Origin: [Scytonema hofmanni] UTEX 2349 | GTDB lineage: Bacteria > Cyanobacteriota > Cyanobacteriia > Cyanobacteriales > Nostocaceae | Length of the DNA: 64,000 nucleotides | Reading direction: 5' to 3' | Assembly: GCF_000582685.1 (NCBI RefSeq) | Contig: NZ_ALWD01000002.1 | Coordinates: forward strand, 118,264-182,263 | In this document: one piece after another, positions 43,835-53,281 of the stretch | Layout: every line of letters starts with the position of its first letter | How positions within the stretch are numbered: position 1 is the first letter of the stretch | The notes under the pieces: generated by a model | What the model saw: the letters and a program-made list of their open reading frames with translations, nothing else | Told to the model about the DNA's origin: nothing | The model's database searches: none | Program-made: the position numbers and the translations under genes

Positions 43835-45973
43835 ATGTTGCAACTACGGGACTACCAGACGCAAGTAATATTCGATACTTATAAATTTTTTCACATCGGA
43901 TTGAAATCGGTTCTGCTTTATGCGCCAACCGGTGCGGGTAAAACAGCGATCGCATCTCAAATTATCGCCGATTATGTTGGACAAGGTAAGCGAGTTTTAT
44001 TTCTTGTGCATCGCACAAAACTTGTGCGGCAGACCCAAGACACGTTGCAGAAATTCCACGGCATTGATTGCAGCGTCATTTGGGCTTCGGAAGGTAAGCC
44101 AGATTATAGTAAGCCCGTACAAGTCGCGATGCTCCAAAGCCTCCATCGTCGTGAGCTACCACCAGACATCGATTTGGTAATTCTGGATGAAGGACACACA
44201 AGCAGCTATTTCTCAACATATCAGCGAATCTTAAATCAGTACTCTGGCGGAATTTGGGCGCTTTCCAAAACACTATTTTTGGGGTTGAGCGCTACACCTT
44301 GGCGGACAAAAAAGCAAGAGGGGTACTGCCACGTATTTGAGGCAGTTGTTCGCGCTCCTTACCCCCAGCAGCTTATCGATTTGGGGCATTTATCCCGCGC
44401 TCGTCAGTTTGGGTATGTGGGATTGATTGATGAAAGCAAATTAGAAGTAAGCCGGGATACTGGCGAATTTACAGATGCCTCAATAGCCGAGGTTTGTGAC
44501 GAAGCGCTTAACCTTGAAATTGTTAACAAATACTCAGAACGCGATCCAAAAGGAGAGCGTAAGGTTCTAGCCTTCTGCGCTAGCGTCAAACAAGCGCTTG
44601 ATTTAACTCTCAAGTTAAAAAGCCGAGGCTACTTATCTGAAATCATTATTGGTGAAACTCCAGAAAGCGATCGCTCTTGTATCTTTGAAAAGTTTACCAA
44701 AAGTGAAATTAAGATTTTGGTTTCGGTAGCAGTTCTTTGTGAAGGTTTCGATGAGCCATCTGCTGATTGTGTTTTAATCTGCCGTCCCGTTAAATCAAGG
44801 GCGCTGTTTATACAAATGGTCGGACGCGGGCTGAGGATTGCCAAAAATAAAGAAGATTGCTGGATTATCGATTATTGCGGCAACATTAAGCGGCTAGGAC
44901 TGCCCACCCAGCGATATCCTATCAGCCTGTGTCCGCACACTCATAGCGATGACGACGAGCCTATATCCACTAAAACCTGTCCCAGTTGCGGACAAGAGAT
45001 TTACGCCTTTTTGATGATTTGTCCTCACTGCGGACATGTTTTTGAACCTGAGAAAATAGATTTAGTACCACGAAAAGGCAAACTAGAAGAAATTCTTTCC
45101 CCAGATCAGCGCACCCACTTTAAGTTTCTAAAAGAACTAATCGTTGGCTTATACAACAAGCGAGCCCCCAATACCGAGATTGACCTTGCCTTTCTACAAA
45201 AGTGGGGCTACCTCCCACCAGAAGATTGGTATGATTCAATATTATTTGGCGATAAGCATGGCTGGGAAGTAGATGTACAAGTTTATTATCGCTATCTGTT
45301 AGAGGCGCTGCCTGGTGGTTCTACTCAGACCCGCGAGTGGATAGAAAAAAGCATCCGACGTGAATTTAAATCAGCGATCGCCTGGGCAGAAGAAAACTTT
45401 TACAAGAACTACAAACTTCACCTGCCCCCTGTTGGCGTACAGCGCTCCGCGCATGAAAACGGCGGAGCCTCTCGTAGAGAAGCCTCTCCAACAGAAGATA
45501 TCCAGGAGACAATTAATAGACGCATCAAGGATCTAATTTCCTACAAAACCTGGTGGAAGCTTTTAGGATTTACCCAGGAGCCGACGGATTTATCTCTGGT
45601 CTACGATGCTTATCAACAGCGGCTCAGAGAAGCGGAAACTTGGAAGCGTAATATTTTTGAGCAACGAGCGAAGCTCTACAATTTAGCGTTGGAGCAGTCT
45701 GTAGCGCGGTTTAGCCTCAGTCCCCGTCTTTTACTATTGACCGCAGGTGCAATCAAAAGAGCGATCGCTGCCCAAGATTTCCAAGCAGCAGAGGAACATG
45801 CATCATCCGTGACGGCGATCGCCAGAGAAACTATTTGGTCAATGCTAGATCCAACGGAGCGCAGTTTATTTGCCCGATATCGCCGAGGTGAGTTGAATAA
45901 ACCCGTTCAAGTTGCCAAACCAACCTACACTCAGCACGGAGCAGCGTTTTATCATAAGTCTCATCGTAACTAG
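43835..45973 (+). CDS. Superfamily 2 DEAD/DEAH-type helicase
   Basis: 712 aa. Walker A APTGAGKT (30-37), DEGH box in VILDEGHTS, GLSATPW (motif III) and QMVGRGLRIA (motif VI) make a complete SF2 motor like type III restriction/UvrB-type helicases. A zinc ribbon follows (CPSCGQEI, CPHCGHVF). The C-terminal third is unassigned. An in-frame repeat insert (RSAHENGGASRREASPT) sits at about 45445-45500. GGGAGG precedes the ATG. It is convergent with the DNA polymerase gene; both suggest plasmid replication or repair. Confidence 0.85.
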   Translation: MLQLRDYQTQVIFDTYKFFHIGLKSVLLYAPTGAGKTAIASQIIADYVGQGKRVLFLVHRTKLVRQTQDTLQKFHGIDCSVIWASEGKPDYSKPVQVAMLQSLHRRELPPDIDLVILDEGHTSSYFSTYQRILNQYSGGIWALSKTLFLGLSATPWRTKKQEGYCHVFEAVVRAPYPQQLIDLGHLSRARQFGYVGLIDESKLEVSRDTGEFTDASIAEVCDEALNLEIVNKYSERDPKGERKVLAFCASVKQALDLTLKLKSRGYLSEIIIGETPESDRSCIFEKFTKSEIKILVSVAVLCEGFDEPSADCVLICRPVKSRALFIQMVGRGLRIAKNKEDCWIIDYCGNIKRLGLPTQRYPISLCPHTHSDDDEPISTKTCPSCGQEIYAFLMICPHCGHVFEPEKIDLVPRKGKLEEILSPDQRTHFKFLKELIVGLYNKRAPNTEIDLAFLQKWGYLPPEDWYDSILFGDKHGWEVDVQVYYRYLLEALPGGSTQTREWIEKSIRREFKSAIAWAEENFYKNYKLHLPPVGVQRSAHENGGASRREASPTEDIQETINRRIKDLISYKTWWKLLGFTQEPTDLSLVYDAYQQRLREAETWKRNIFEQRAKLYNLALEQSVARFSLSPRLLLLTAGAIKRAIAAQDFQAAEEHASSVTAIARETIWSMLDPTERSLFARYRRGELNKPVQVAKPTYTQHGAAFYHKSHRN

Positions 45974-46163
45974 CCGCAATATCGGCACTTGCTCGTCATT
46001 CGCTCTTGCTAGTTACGATTAGTTAGCGTGACAATTGAGCGATCGCAATGAAAAGTTTCTTTAATAAATCAAAAGTCTCATGAGTGGAGAGTGAAAACGG
46101 TGAGGCGAAAATAAGGAGGCGATCGCCCGATCATGATAAGCTGCCAAAAACTGCTATTCCTGC

Positions 46164-47927
46164 TCAAGCGCTCCAACTGCGAGCAACTTGAATGGACACT
46201 TCTACAGGTAGAGGATTGAGGAATTGTGCCGCTGCTGACAGCATACATTTGTGCAAAATCTTGCTCACAGGTGCAACTTGTTCTTCTGGACATTCCAGTA
46301 AAATTTCATCATGCACAGTGCCAATTAACTTCGCATCCGTTTTACCCAAAGCTTTGAACAGCTTGGCAATGGCGATTTTGGTAATATCAGCACTCGTTCC
46401 CTGTACGGGGTGATTTAACAGTTCAGAAAGACGAGGTTTATTTGCCCAGCGCCGTCGCCGTCCACCGATTGTCCTGATTTCTTTAATTCCTCTGCCGTAG
46501 ACGGTGCTACGAATTCTATCATGCCATTTGGCTACACCTGAGTAAGCTTGGAAGAAGCGTTTTCTGAAAATCTGTGCTTCTTCAAGTGTCATAATGATAC
46601 CGTATTCAGTTTCGGCATACACTTGCAGTTTTGAAGCTCCCATGCCATAGATTAAGCCGAAATTGATTGCCTTGGCTAACCGTCTATCTTCTGGTGTAAT
46701 AGAGGACAGAGGTTTTCCCGTAACCAGGGAAGCGGTAACGGCGTGCAAGTCTTGCCCTTGTTTATAGGCTTTGAGAAGAAGGCGATCGCTACTGAGTACT
46801 GCTGTTATTCTCAGTTCGATTTGGCTATAGTCAGCTTTAATGATTTTGTAGCCACCAGAAGCAACAAAGCAGCTTCTTATTGCCTTATCTCGCGGAATGT
46901 TTTGCAAATTAGGGCATAGACAGCTGAACCTACCCGAACGGGCACCGCATTGACGGTATTGTGCATGTATTCGACCTGTAACAGGATGAATGTGTTCTTT
47001 AAGATTTGTTGATGTGAGTTTTGATAATTTGCGGTAGTCCAATAGCGATCGGATGATTGGGTATTGGTTAGCTAGTGGGATTAGGGTTTTTTTGCTAGTT
47101 GAGTCAACGGGGATACCGAGAGATTGTAGGGCTGCCAAAATTTGTTGGGGTGACTCAGGATTCACACAATCTGTGTATTCTGGTAGTAAGGAAAGTTGAT
47201 CCGAATGCCTGATTTTTAGTTCTTTTAGCTGCAAAACTGCTGCTTGCTTTTTCTGTTCCAAGTCTAAACTTACAGCAAGCCACTTTTGGTGATCTAGCTG
47301 CATTCCGTTTAGCTCCATTTTTGCTACAGCTGGCATTGCTTCAAATTCTAAAAAGGCGGTTGGCAGCAAAAAAGCCCGTTTGAGATGAGTGTATAGAATT
47401 TTTTGCAATGGGAGCAGGATGGCAGCATCAATAGCAGCGTACTTTAGTTGGTCATTCGACAATTTCCCAGAAAAATCGCTGTGTTGTAGGTTTTTATTAA
47501 GTTCTATCTTTAAAAATTTGTCGGCTAGGGCAGCTAGGGTATGGCTCTTTTTCAAGCCAGCGAAAAGGACTTGGGATGCTAGTTGAGTGTCAAAATAAGG
47601 ACCAGTGGGCTGTAAATTAGCCATCGACAGAAAAGATAAGTCAAACTTGCCATTGTGAAAAACCTTAGTAGATCCATTAGTTAGTAGTTGTCTTAAGGGT
47701 CTAAGTTTATCTGCGGGAATGGCGGCTAAGTCCACAATCATTACGGGCATTCCCGAAGCTGCTATTTGCACCAGCCTGAGTTGATGAGTTCGGGGGTCTA
47801 GTCCGGTTGTTTCTGTGTCAATCCCTATGGTTTTGGCGGTGGCTAAAGACTGACACGCGGACTTCAGGGTTTGGGCATCCTGCACCAGCTGGTACTGCAC
47901 ATCGTTTGTGTTTAAAGTTAAATTCAT
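46164..47927 (-). CDS. Family A DNA polymerase (exonuclease plus polymerase)
   Basis: 587 aa, shorter than cellular Pol I because the 5' nuclease domain is absent. 3'-5' exonuclease motifs: GIDTETTGLDP, FHNGKFDLSFL and YAAIDAAILL. Polymerase motifs: A KADYSQIELRI, B RRLAKAINFGLIYGM and C GTVHDEILLE. All catalytic acids are present. Such short Pol A enzymes occur on plasmids and phages. The ATG at 47927 has AAGAG upstream. It is the probable replication or gap-filling polymerase of this element. Confidence 0.93.
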   Translation of the reverse strand: MNLTLNTNDVQYQLVQDAQTLKSACQSLATAKTIGIDTETTGLDPRTHQLRLVQIAASGMPVMIVDLAAIPADKLRPLRQLLTNGSTKVFHNGKFDLSFLSMANLQPTGPYFDTQLASQVLFAGLKKSHTLAALADKFLKIELNKNLQHSDFSGKLSNDQLKYAAIDAAILLPLQKILYTHLKRAFLLPTAFLEFEAMPAVAKMELNGMQLDHQKWLAVSLDLEQKKQAAVLQLKELKIRHSDQLSLLPEYTDCVNPESPQQILAALQSLGIPVDSTSKKTLIPLANQYPIIRSLLDYRKLSKLTSTNLKEHIHPVTGRIHAQYRQCGARSGRFSCLCPNLQNIPRDKAIRSCFVASGGYKIIKADYSQIELRITAVLSSDRLLLKAYKQGQDLHAVTASLVTGKPLSSITPEDRRLAKAINFGLIYGMGASKLQVYAETEYGIIMTLEEAQIFRKRFFQAYSGVAKWHDRIRSTVYGRGIKEIRTIGGRRRRWANKPRLSELLNHPVQGTSADITKIAIAKLFKALGKTDAKLIGTVHDEILLECPEEQVAPVSKILHKCMLSAAAQFLNPLPVEVSIQVARSWSA

Positions 47928-48063
47928 GGCTCTTTGTTAATAGGAGTTGATGATAAATATTGCTTACAGAGAACCGCGCCAATGGGTGGAGGAGTGGGAG
48001 ACAACTTGTTGCCATGAAATTGTTTTGTTGATTTACAGCAGATTGCATTTTTATTGAATACAC

Positions 48064-48092
48064 GTAGAGACGTTCCGGCGGAACGTCTCTAC
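48064..48092. repeat. 13-bp stem hairpin GTAGAGACGTTCC/GGAACGTCTCTAC
   Basis: Perfect inverted repeat with a 3-nt loop, a dispersed cyanobacterial intergenic palindrome; a related GTAGAGACG hairpin lies near 24052. 47928-48249 has no other feature I can name. Confidence 0.6.
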
Positions 48093-48249
48093 AGGATTTT
48101 GGGTTTTATGCATGTACCTCCTGCAACCTGAAATATGCTGTAGTTTTCAACATCAAGGAGTTAATCATATAAAAACATAAAAATGAAAAAAAATGACTTC
48201 CATTGAAGTCAAAAAACAAGAATATAAATGAATTTCACAAGAGGTATTC

Positions 48250-48351
48250 ATGGTAAATAAAAGAATGTTACCAGCGCACTATCGACAGATGAGAAAGGAT
48301 AATAGCAAGCAGTTACCTGTTAAATATGTACCGAAAACCAGGTGCTTTTAG
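48250..48351 (+). CDS. Possible 33-aa basic peptide
   Basis: ATG 48250 has AAGAGGT 5 nt upstream and encodes MVNKRMLPAHYRQMRKDN with a basic end (KYVPKTRCF). It ends four bases inside the convergent DUF3768 gene. The good ribosome site is the only evidence that it is real. Confidence 0.25.
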   Translation: MVNKRMLPAHYRQMRKDNSKQLPVKYVPKTRCF

Positions 48352-48878
48352 TATTCGTCTGCACACATTAACAACCCAACCCGCCAAGTTTTATCGGGGT
48401 TGCTTGGATCATCAGAACCCAAATCTTGACCTTTGCGGAACGCTTCACGGTCGTAGTAATCGATTTTGTAAAAATATCGAATTCCGTCCAGTTCAACCAC
48501 CGCTAGATCGTGTTCATTATACGGGTCATTATTAGAAGTGAATTTGTCAAAGCTACGCACCAGTTGAATGAGTTGGGCTAATTTGTTAACTGGGAGGGCT
48601 TGGACGTTACGAGTCATGCAGGTTATGCCCAAACTGGTGTCACCTTGGCGAAAGCGATCGTTCAGTTCTGCAATCGACATTTTGAGTTTGGGCTTTCGAC
48701 AACTATAAGCTGCTTCAATCACATTGTCTGGGTCAAACTCAGGTGGAACTTTGAGTAATGTCCAGCATGAAGTGCCTTCAATTGTTGCGCTTTGTTTTTC
48801 TGTTAAAAAGTCACTGAGGACTTCTATAAAATGGTCTTCACCATGCTGTTCCCACAGCTTTTCTAATGTTTGTTTCAT
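48348..48878 (-). CDS. DUF3768 protein
   Basis: 176 aa. LNDRFRQGD, ITCMTRNVQALP, NDPYNEHDLAVVELDGIRYF and KIDYYDREAF match DUF3768, a plasmid- and phage-associated family of unknown function with a conserved NDP-x-x-EHD and KIDYYD. It is full length with an ATG at 48878. Confidence 0.75.
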   Translation of the reverse strand: MKQTLEKLWEQHGEDHFIEVLSDFLTEKQSATIEGTSCWTLLKVPPEFDPDNVIEAAYSCRKPKLKMSIAELNDRFRQGDTSLGITCMTRNVQALPVNKLAQLIQLVRSFDKFTSNNDPYNEHDLAVVELDGIRYFYKIDYYDREAFRKGQDLGSDDPSNPDKTWRVGLLMCADEY

Positions 48879-49190
48879 TGGTTTATATGGATTATAGAAT
48901 TGGACTCAGCTACGTCCGTATGTGAACGTGCTGGCTAATCCTAAAGGGCGTTAGCCCTGATTTTTCTCTAGTTATCAGTGACTTAAAGTCGAGATTGAAG
49001 AACGGAGTTCTCTTTCTTTGAACTGAAGAGCGAAGCGCAACTACAAGCGCTGCGATGGTGTAGCTGCTAGCCTTGTCGGACTTCGCAATTTTTTTAACTC
49101 AGCCTAACGGCTGATAGCCTGACTGAAAATTCTTCCCGTTGATAGAACCAATTTTTAAAGAGTGTTGGTTAATTTAATTTGTCAATTTTG

Positions 49191-49214
49191 AATGATTTGT
49201 AGCTACAAATCATT
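49191..49214. promoter_or_regulatory. 24-bp palindrome before the wall-acting protein gene
   Basis: AATGATTTGTAG joined to its exact complement CTACAAATCATT, ending 12 bp before the ATG at 49227. The core TTTGTAGCTACAAA and flanking TTGATAGAACCAA and TTGTCAATTTTGA recur before the coupling-protein gene (60451-60472). The remaining gap 48879-49190 holds a small AGGGC/GCCCT hairpin and no gene. Confidence 0.6.
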
Positions 49215-49226
49215 TGAAGGTTCTTT

Positions 49227-51794
49227 ATGAGACTTCCAAAAACGAATACTACTTTTATCTATTTTTTGAAAACATTTTTGCTGCCGTCAAAGACAACTTT
49301 TGAAGAAAGTGTTGAACCGACAATGATTAGAAGATTACCCAGATATTGGCGCTTTCTGACTTGCATATTTTCTGCCTTTTTAATCATTTCCAGTTTTCTA
49401 ACATTTCCGGTAAGTGCGGTGGGACAGACTCTTAGTGATGGAAGTCTGCCTACACGGATTTGGGAAGTCAAGAGTGCTGAGAAACAAGGAAATCCCACTA
49501 AAACGAATGTTCTTTTACCGGATTGGAAGCAGATAACATTCAGTCAGATGCCGCCGATTAGTAAATCCGGTAGCATTAATGCTAGTGAGTACACGCAAGC
49601 CGTTGGTTACGACTTAAGCCGCAGCTGGCAGACTGGGCAAACTCCCGATCAATATATGAAGCTGGGGGATGTAAGCCAAGCTTTGCAACCTGAACTGCTT
49701 TCGGTTGGGGCGATCGCACAAGCTACGGGTTTGAATTTAAATCAGGTTGCTTTGAGTACTTTTACTCTGGTTGCCGAGCAGACTTTAGACCAATTAGTTA
49801 AAGCAGTGCCGATGACGGGACAATTTAATGTCCGAGATGTTGCTCCAGTTGCTGCTTTGCTTGGCACGTCATCTGTGGGCGATGTATCCGATCTTCAAAT
49901 TGCTCAAGTACTAGCTCAAAATCCTCAACTAGGGCAACTAAAGCTTGGGGAAATAGATTTGAGCCGTTACTCAGTTTCTTCCATTCCTAATTTAGACAGC
50001 ACACCACTCCAACAGTTTACAGGCTGGCAGAACACTTTTATTAAAGACGTGCCAGGACTGAACACTTTGCCTCTGGCTGCGATGCCTAATCCCATTGCTG
50101 AACTTGGCAGTTTGGTAATGCGGATCGATATGGTTTATGGCAAAGCTGAAGCTAAACGAACTAATACCGTTTCTGGCTCTGATGTCCAGGGGTTTTCAGT
50201 TCCCTGTGAGGGAAATGATTGTGCCTACGTTGAGCTTGACGATTTAGAAAATCAAGGTCGAGCAGCTCGCGGATCGTTGGAAGGAAAACAGTGGATTTCG
50301 GGTAAATACCAGGAAGTAGAGGGAGGTTGGGGCTGTTTAAAAGGTTTTAACGGTGGCAAAGAGCCAACCGGGAGATTGCCGTTTGGCAGTTCTTTTAAAG
50401 TGGTGATTTGGGATACGGATGAAACGACCGATAGCATTACCACTGCTTTGTTTTTCCGGTTTTGCAGTCCTTGCGGATGTACGCCTTACTTTATTGGACC
50501 AGTTCCCTTCTTCACTTATCGGGTCAATTCTCCAATATTTGTGGGGACTTTGAATGAAAGGCTTGTTACTGCTGCTTACATGCCGACTCAGGTTCAACCA
50601 GAAGTGATGTCTTCATCAGCATCGACACCCAAACCTGTTCAAGATGCTGTTTCCACTGCTAATATACCTTGTTCTTCTGCGAAAACATCTGGGGCATCTT
50701 TGCAAGGGATCAACCTAGATGCTTTAGGTCGTGCGATCGCTGGTATCGAAAGTAATGATCAGTCTGATGGTTTCGGTCTTTATGTTTGTGCTGATAAAGG
50801 ACAGAACTGTGGGCGTGCTTTAGGAAAGTACCAAGATATGTCCTACAACCCCTACGCGGTGAAGGTGATTAGCAGTAAACCAGGTGGTGAGGCGTGGCTC
50901 TTGAAAATTCGCTCTGGCGGGGAGATAACGAAGCAAGAACTTTTTCAGTTTTATCCCCCTGCGGATCAAGAAGCAGTCTTCAAAGCTTCGTTGCGAGACA
51001 AGATTGCTTCTACATCTGAGCAGATTGATCCTAAAACTGGGAAGCCTTACTTAGGCGATTCTCTTTTGGAGACCCTACCTGTTAGCGAAGCTTACCGAAG
51101 GTATCGCTTAATTGAGCGAGTAGCGCAGAAACATTTTGGGGGCGAATACTCCAAAGTTGACTCTGGTGCAAGCGATATATATGGTCGATTGAGTATTTAC
51201 ACTTATGGTTTTGACGCTTTGAAACGATACAAGTCAGAGGCGGGTGGTACTTTGACTAACACTGCTTGTACTCCTACTGCTTCTGCGTCCTTTAGTCTTC
51301 CTACGTCTCCTACAACGCAAAAAAGTGGAGCGAGTAATTCTTCATCAGCCCTTAAAGCGACGAACAACTATGTCAAACCTTCAAACGGGCTAATAACCAG
51401 TAATTTCGGTTGGCAGACTCACCCGGTCACTGGTGTGCGGAAAATGCAGAATGGTATTAATTATACCGCACCTCTTGGAAGCTCGGTCAAAGCAGCTGAT
51501 GGTGGTGTTGTTAAGTCGGTTGTCTCTAACTGTAGTCAAGGTCAGAGCAGCTGCGGTGGCGGCTACGGGAATTGGATTGAAATCGACCACGGTAACGGTA
51601 GAACCACTCGGTACGCTCACCTGCAATCTGGAAGCGTCAAGGTTAACCCAGGAGACACAGTTTCTCAAGGGCAAGTGATTGGTGGAATTGGCAGCACGGG
51701 ATTGTCAACAGAACCACACCTGTATTTTGAAACCCGCTCCTATGGTAGCCCTGTCAACCCGTCTCAATTTGGACTTATGCAAGCCCACCAGTAA
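49227..51794 (+). CDS. Secreted transglycosylase-like plus M23-like wall-acting protein
   Basis: 855 aa. A hydrophobic export segment lies at about residues 42-63 (FLTCIFSAFLIISSFLTF), so the true start may be M33. The middle (about 495-620) has the lytic transglycosylase pattern AIAGIESN...GRALGKYQ. The C-terminal 130 residues are M23/LytM-like (SNFGWQTHPVTG, RYAHLQSGSVKV, PHLYFE). Two M23 zinc-ligand positions are changed: GIDY is GINY and HLH is HLY, so the M23 part is probably inactive or binding only. Such proteins open peptidoglycan for conjugation machines. It shares an operator with the coupling-protein gene. Confidence 0.75.
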   Translation: MRLPKTNTTFIYFLKTFLLPSKTTFEESVEPTMIRRLPRYWRFLTCIFSAFLIISSFLTFPVSAVGQTLSDGSLPTRIWEVKSAEKQGNPTKTNVLLPDWKQITFSQMPPISKSGSINASEYTQAVGYDLSRSWQTGQTPDQYMKLGDVSQALQPELLSVGAIAQATGLNLNQVALSTFTLVAEQTLDQLVKAVPMTGQFNVRDVAPVAALLGTSSVGDVSDLQIAQVLAQNPQLGQLKLGEIDLSRYSVSSIPNLDSTPLQQFTGWQNTFIKDVPGLNTLPLAAMPNPIAELGSLVMRIDMVYGKAEAKRTNTVSGSDVQGFSVPCEGNDCAYVELDDLENQGRAARGSLEGKQWISGKYQEVEGGWGCLKGFNGGKEPTGRLPFGSSFKVVIWDTDETTDSITTALFFRFCSPCGCTPYFIGPVPFFTYRVNSPIFVGTLNERLVTAAYMPTQVQPEVMSSSASTPKPVQDAVSTANIPCSSAKTSGASLQGINLDALGRAIAGIESNDQSDGFGLYVCADKGQNCGRALGKYQDMSYNPYAVKVISSKPGGEAWLLKIRSGGEITKQELFQFYPPADQEAVFKASLRDKIASTSEQIDPKTGKPYLGDSLLETLPVSEAYRRYRLIERVAQKHFGGEYSKVDSGASDIYGRLSIYTYGFDALKRYKSEAGGTLTNTACTPTASASFSLPTSPTTQKSGASNSSSALKATNNYVKPSNGLITSNFGWQTHPVTGVRKMQNGINYTAPLGSSVKAADGGVVKSVVSNCSQGQSSCGGGYGNWIEIDHGNGRTTRYAHLQSGSVKVNPGDTVSQGQVIGGIGSTGLSTEPHLYFETRSYGSPVNPSQFGLMQAHQ

Positions 51795-51858
51795 GAGCAA
51801 GCATTGTACCAGCGTGCTGTCAATCCGGCTCAATTTGGACTTATGCAAGCCAATTAGA
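51745..51858. repeat. Duplicated 3' end of the wall-protein gene
   Basis: The segment CTCAATTTGGACTTATGCAA with flanking CTGTCAACCCG occurs at the gene end (about 51753-51789) and again at about 51818-51855. The second copy is noncoding. Confidence 0.5.
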
Positions 51859-51999
51859 ACTTACTCACTAGGAAAGAAAAACGAAAGTCCTGCCAATGAA
51901 AGTAAAAAACCAACTAGCATCGTTCCTGTCTGGCTTAGGCTTTACGCCAATTGAGGTTTCAAACTCCTAGTAATGTTGCGATCCGAGGCGTGAATTTCA

Positions 52000-52533
52000 A
52001 TGAAAAGACTCATAAAAAGAAGGTTTTTGCAGTTTAGTTGGGGCGTGTTGACTGTCCTGATGATTTCCTTGATCTGCGGGTTGTTTGCCCCAACAAACAG
52101 CCAAAGCAGTGAAATAGAGGTTCCGATCGCCTGCGTTCCTAAAAGTATTGGTGTTGTGAGAACAGAACTAGTAACGGCTGTTTCAGAAAAAGGTATTCAA
52201 TACCGCTTGCTGGATGCTTATACCGAAGAAGCCTCTGTGCCATTTTCTCTGTTGGTTTCTCTCAAGGGCAAATCGTGCCAGATTCTTCTTTCTAATCCCA
52301 TGAATGACTTTTACCCCTACCACCGTGTAGTGCCGTTGCAAGTAGCGCGACAGCTGGCTTTGGGCGAACTGCGTTACTCCATTGACAAGTTGGGAGGAAT
52401 AGATAAGTTCCGTGCCACCTTCCAATCTAGATCTCAAGGCTCGTCTTGGGAATTTGCAGAAGAGGACATCTGGGCGTTGCAACTGTTAGGAATCACACCA
52501 CCCAAAAATATCAAGGTTATTAACGCGAAATAG
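52000..52533 (+). CDS. Exported hypothetical protein
   Basis: 177 aa. The N-terminus is a signal peptide or anchor: basic KRLIKRR, then WGVLTVLMISLICGLF. The mature part has two cysteines (IACVPK, KSCQILL) that could pair. It lies 10 bp before the lipoprotein gene and downstream of the wall-acting protein, so it may be part of the same surface or transfer apparatus. Family not recognised. Confidence 0.6.
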   Translation: MKRLIKRRFLQFSWGVLTVLMISLICGLFAPTNSQSSEIEVPIACVPKSIGVVRTELVTAVSEKGIQYRLLDAYTEEASVPFSLLVSLKGKSCQILLSNPMNDFYPYHRVVPLQVARQLALGELRYSIDKLGGIDKFRATFQSRSQGSSWEFAEEDIWALQLLGITPPKNIKVINAK

Positions 52534-52543
52534 AGGTAAATCA

Positions 52544-53191
52544 GTGCCAAAACTAAAATTGCCAAAACATCACGTTTTATCTTCATCCCCTGTTTCTAAA
52601 CCTCCAAGCTGCTGGATGTCACTTGCCCGTTGGTTCCGTTTTGGGCTTGGGGTTTTCTTGTTGCTTTCATTATTATTGGGAACTGTTGGTTGTAGTTCTA
52701 GTGCCGCAACGGTATCTTGGCAGGAAGCATTATCTGTAGTTTCTGTCAAGACTTTAGAACAAATTGTTCAACAAAATACTGAACTCGATCCGACTCAAGC
52801 AACTGCGGATGTGCTGGCTTGGACTGTAAAAGGAAAAGCTGAAAAATTGGTTGTTCTTGATTACAATAACTCCGGTGTTTGTGGAGCAGCAGGATGTTTG
52901 TACAATGGCTATCTAATTAGTAAAAATGAGCAGTTAAGCCAGGTTTTTTCGAGTTATTTGAACCCTTACTTACCACAGCATCAGCCTTTGTTTCAAGTTG
53001 GCAATGCTCCAGAGGAGTCGCTTGGCGTAGACGCGGAGCGGCTTGTCGTTAGACATCGCTCTGATACGGCTTTACCTTGCTTGCAGGTTATGCAGGTGGA
53101 TAACAACCGACTTCGACAAATGCTCTTTTGCTTCAATGGTCAAAATTATCAGTTAACCAGTAGTCAATTAATTGACAAAAATAGCAAATAA
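52544..53191 (+). CDS. Putative lipoprotein
   Basis: 215 aa from GTG 52544, with AGAGG 8 nt upstream. A hydrophobic stretch (FGLGVFLLLSLLLGTVGC) ends in a possible lipobox cysteine at about residue 50. The remainder contains VCGAAGCLYNGYLI and a polar C-terminus. It is probably translated from the same message as 52000-52533 and ends at the terminator 53226-53269. Function unknown. Confidence 0.6.
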   Translation: MPKLKLPKHHVLSSSPVSKPPSCWMSLARWFRFGLGVFLLLSLLLGTVGCSSSAATVSWQEALSVVSVKTLEQIVQQNTELDPTQATADVLAWTVKGKAEKLVVLDYNNSGVCGAAGCLYNGYLISKNEQLSQVFSSYLNPYLPQHQPLFQVGNAPEESLGVDAERLVVRHRSDTALPCLQVMQVDNNRLRQMLFCFNGQNYQLTSSQLIDKNSK

Positions 53192-53225
53192 TGATTATTC
53201 AATGGGATGCACTCTTGGTGCTGCC

Positions 53226-53269
53226 AAAAAAGATTCCCCCAGTCACGAATGGTGCTGGGGATCTTTTTT
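53226..53269. terminator. Bidirectional terminator
   Basis: A6 then GATTCCCCCAG, loop, CTGGGGATC then T6 form a long stem with T-tracts on both strands. It separates the lipoprotein gene from the convergent DUF5895 gene. Confidence 0.8.
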
Positions 53270-53281
53270 AGCTAATTCGGA

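Noticed and set aside
51679..51954. Plus-strand frame overlapping the end of the wall-protein gene
   Set aside because: Out of frame with the clear M23-like domain and made of the duplicated 3' end.
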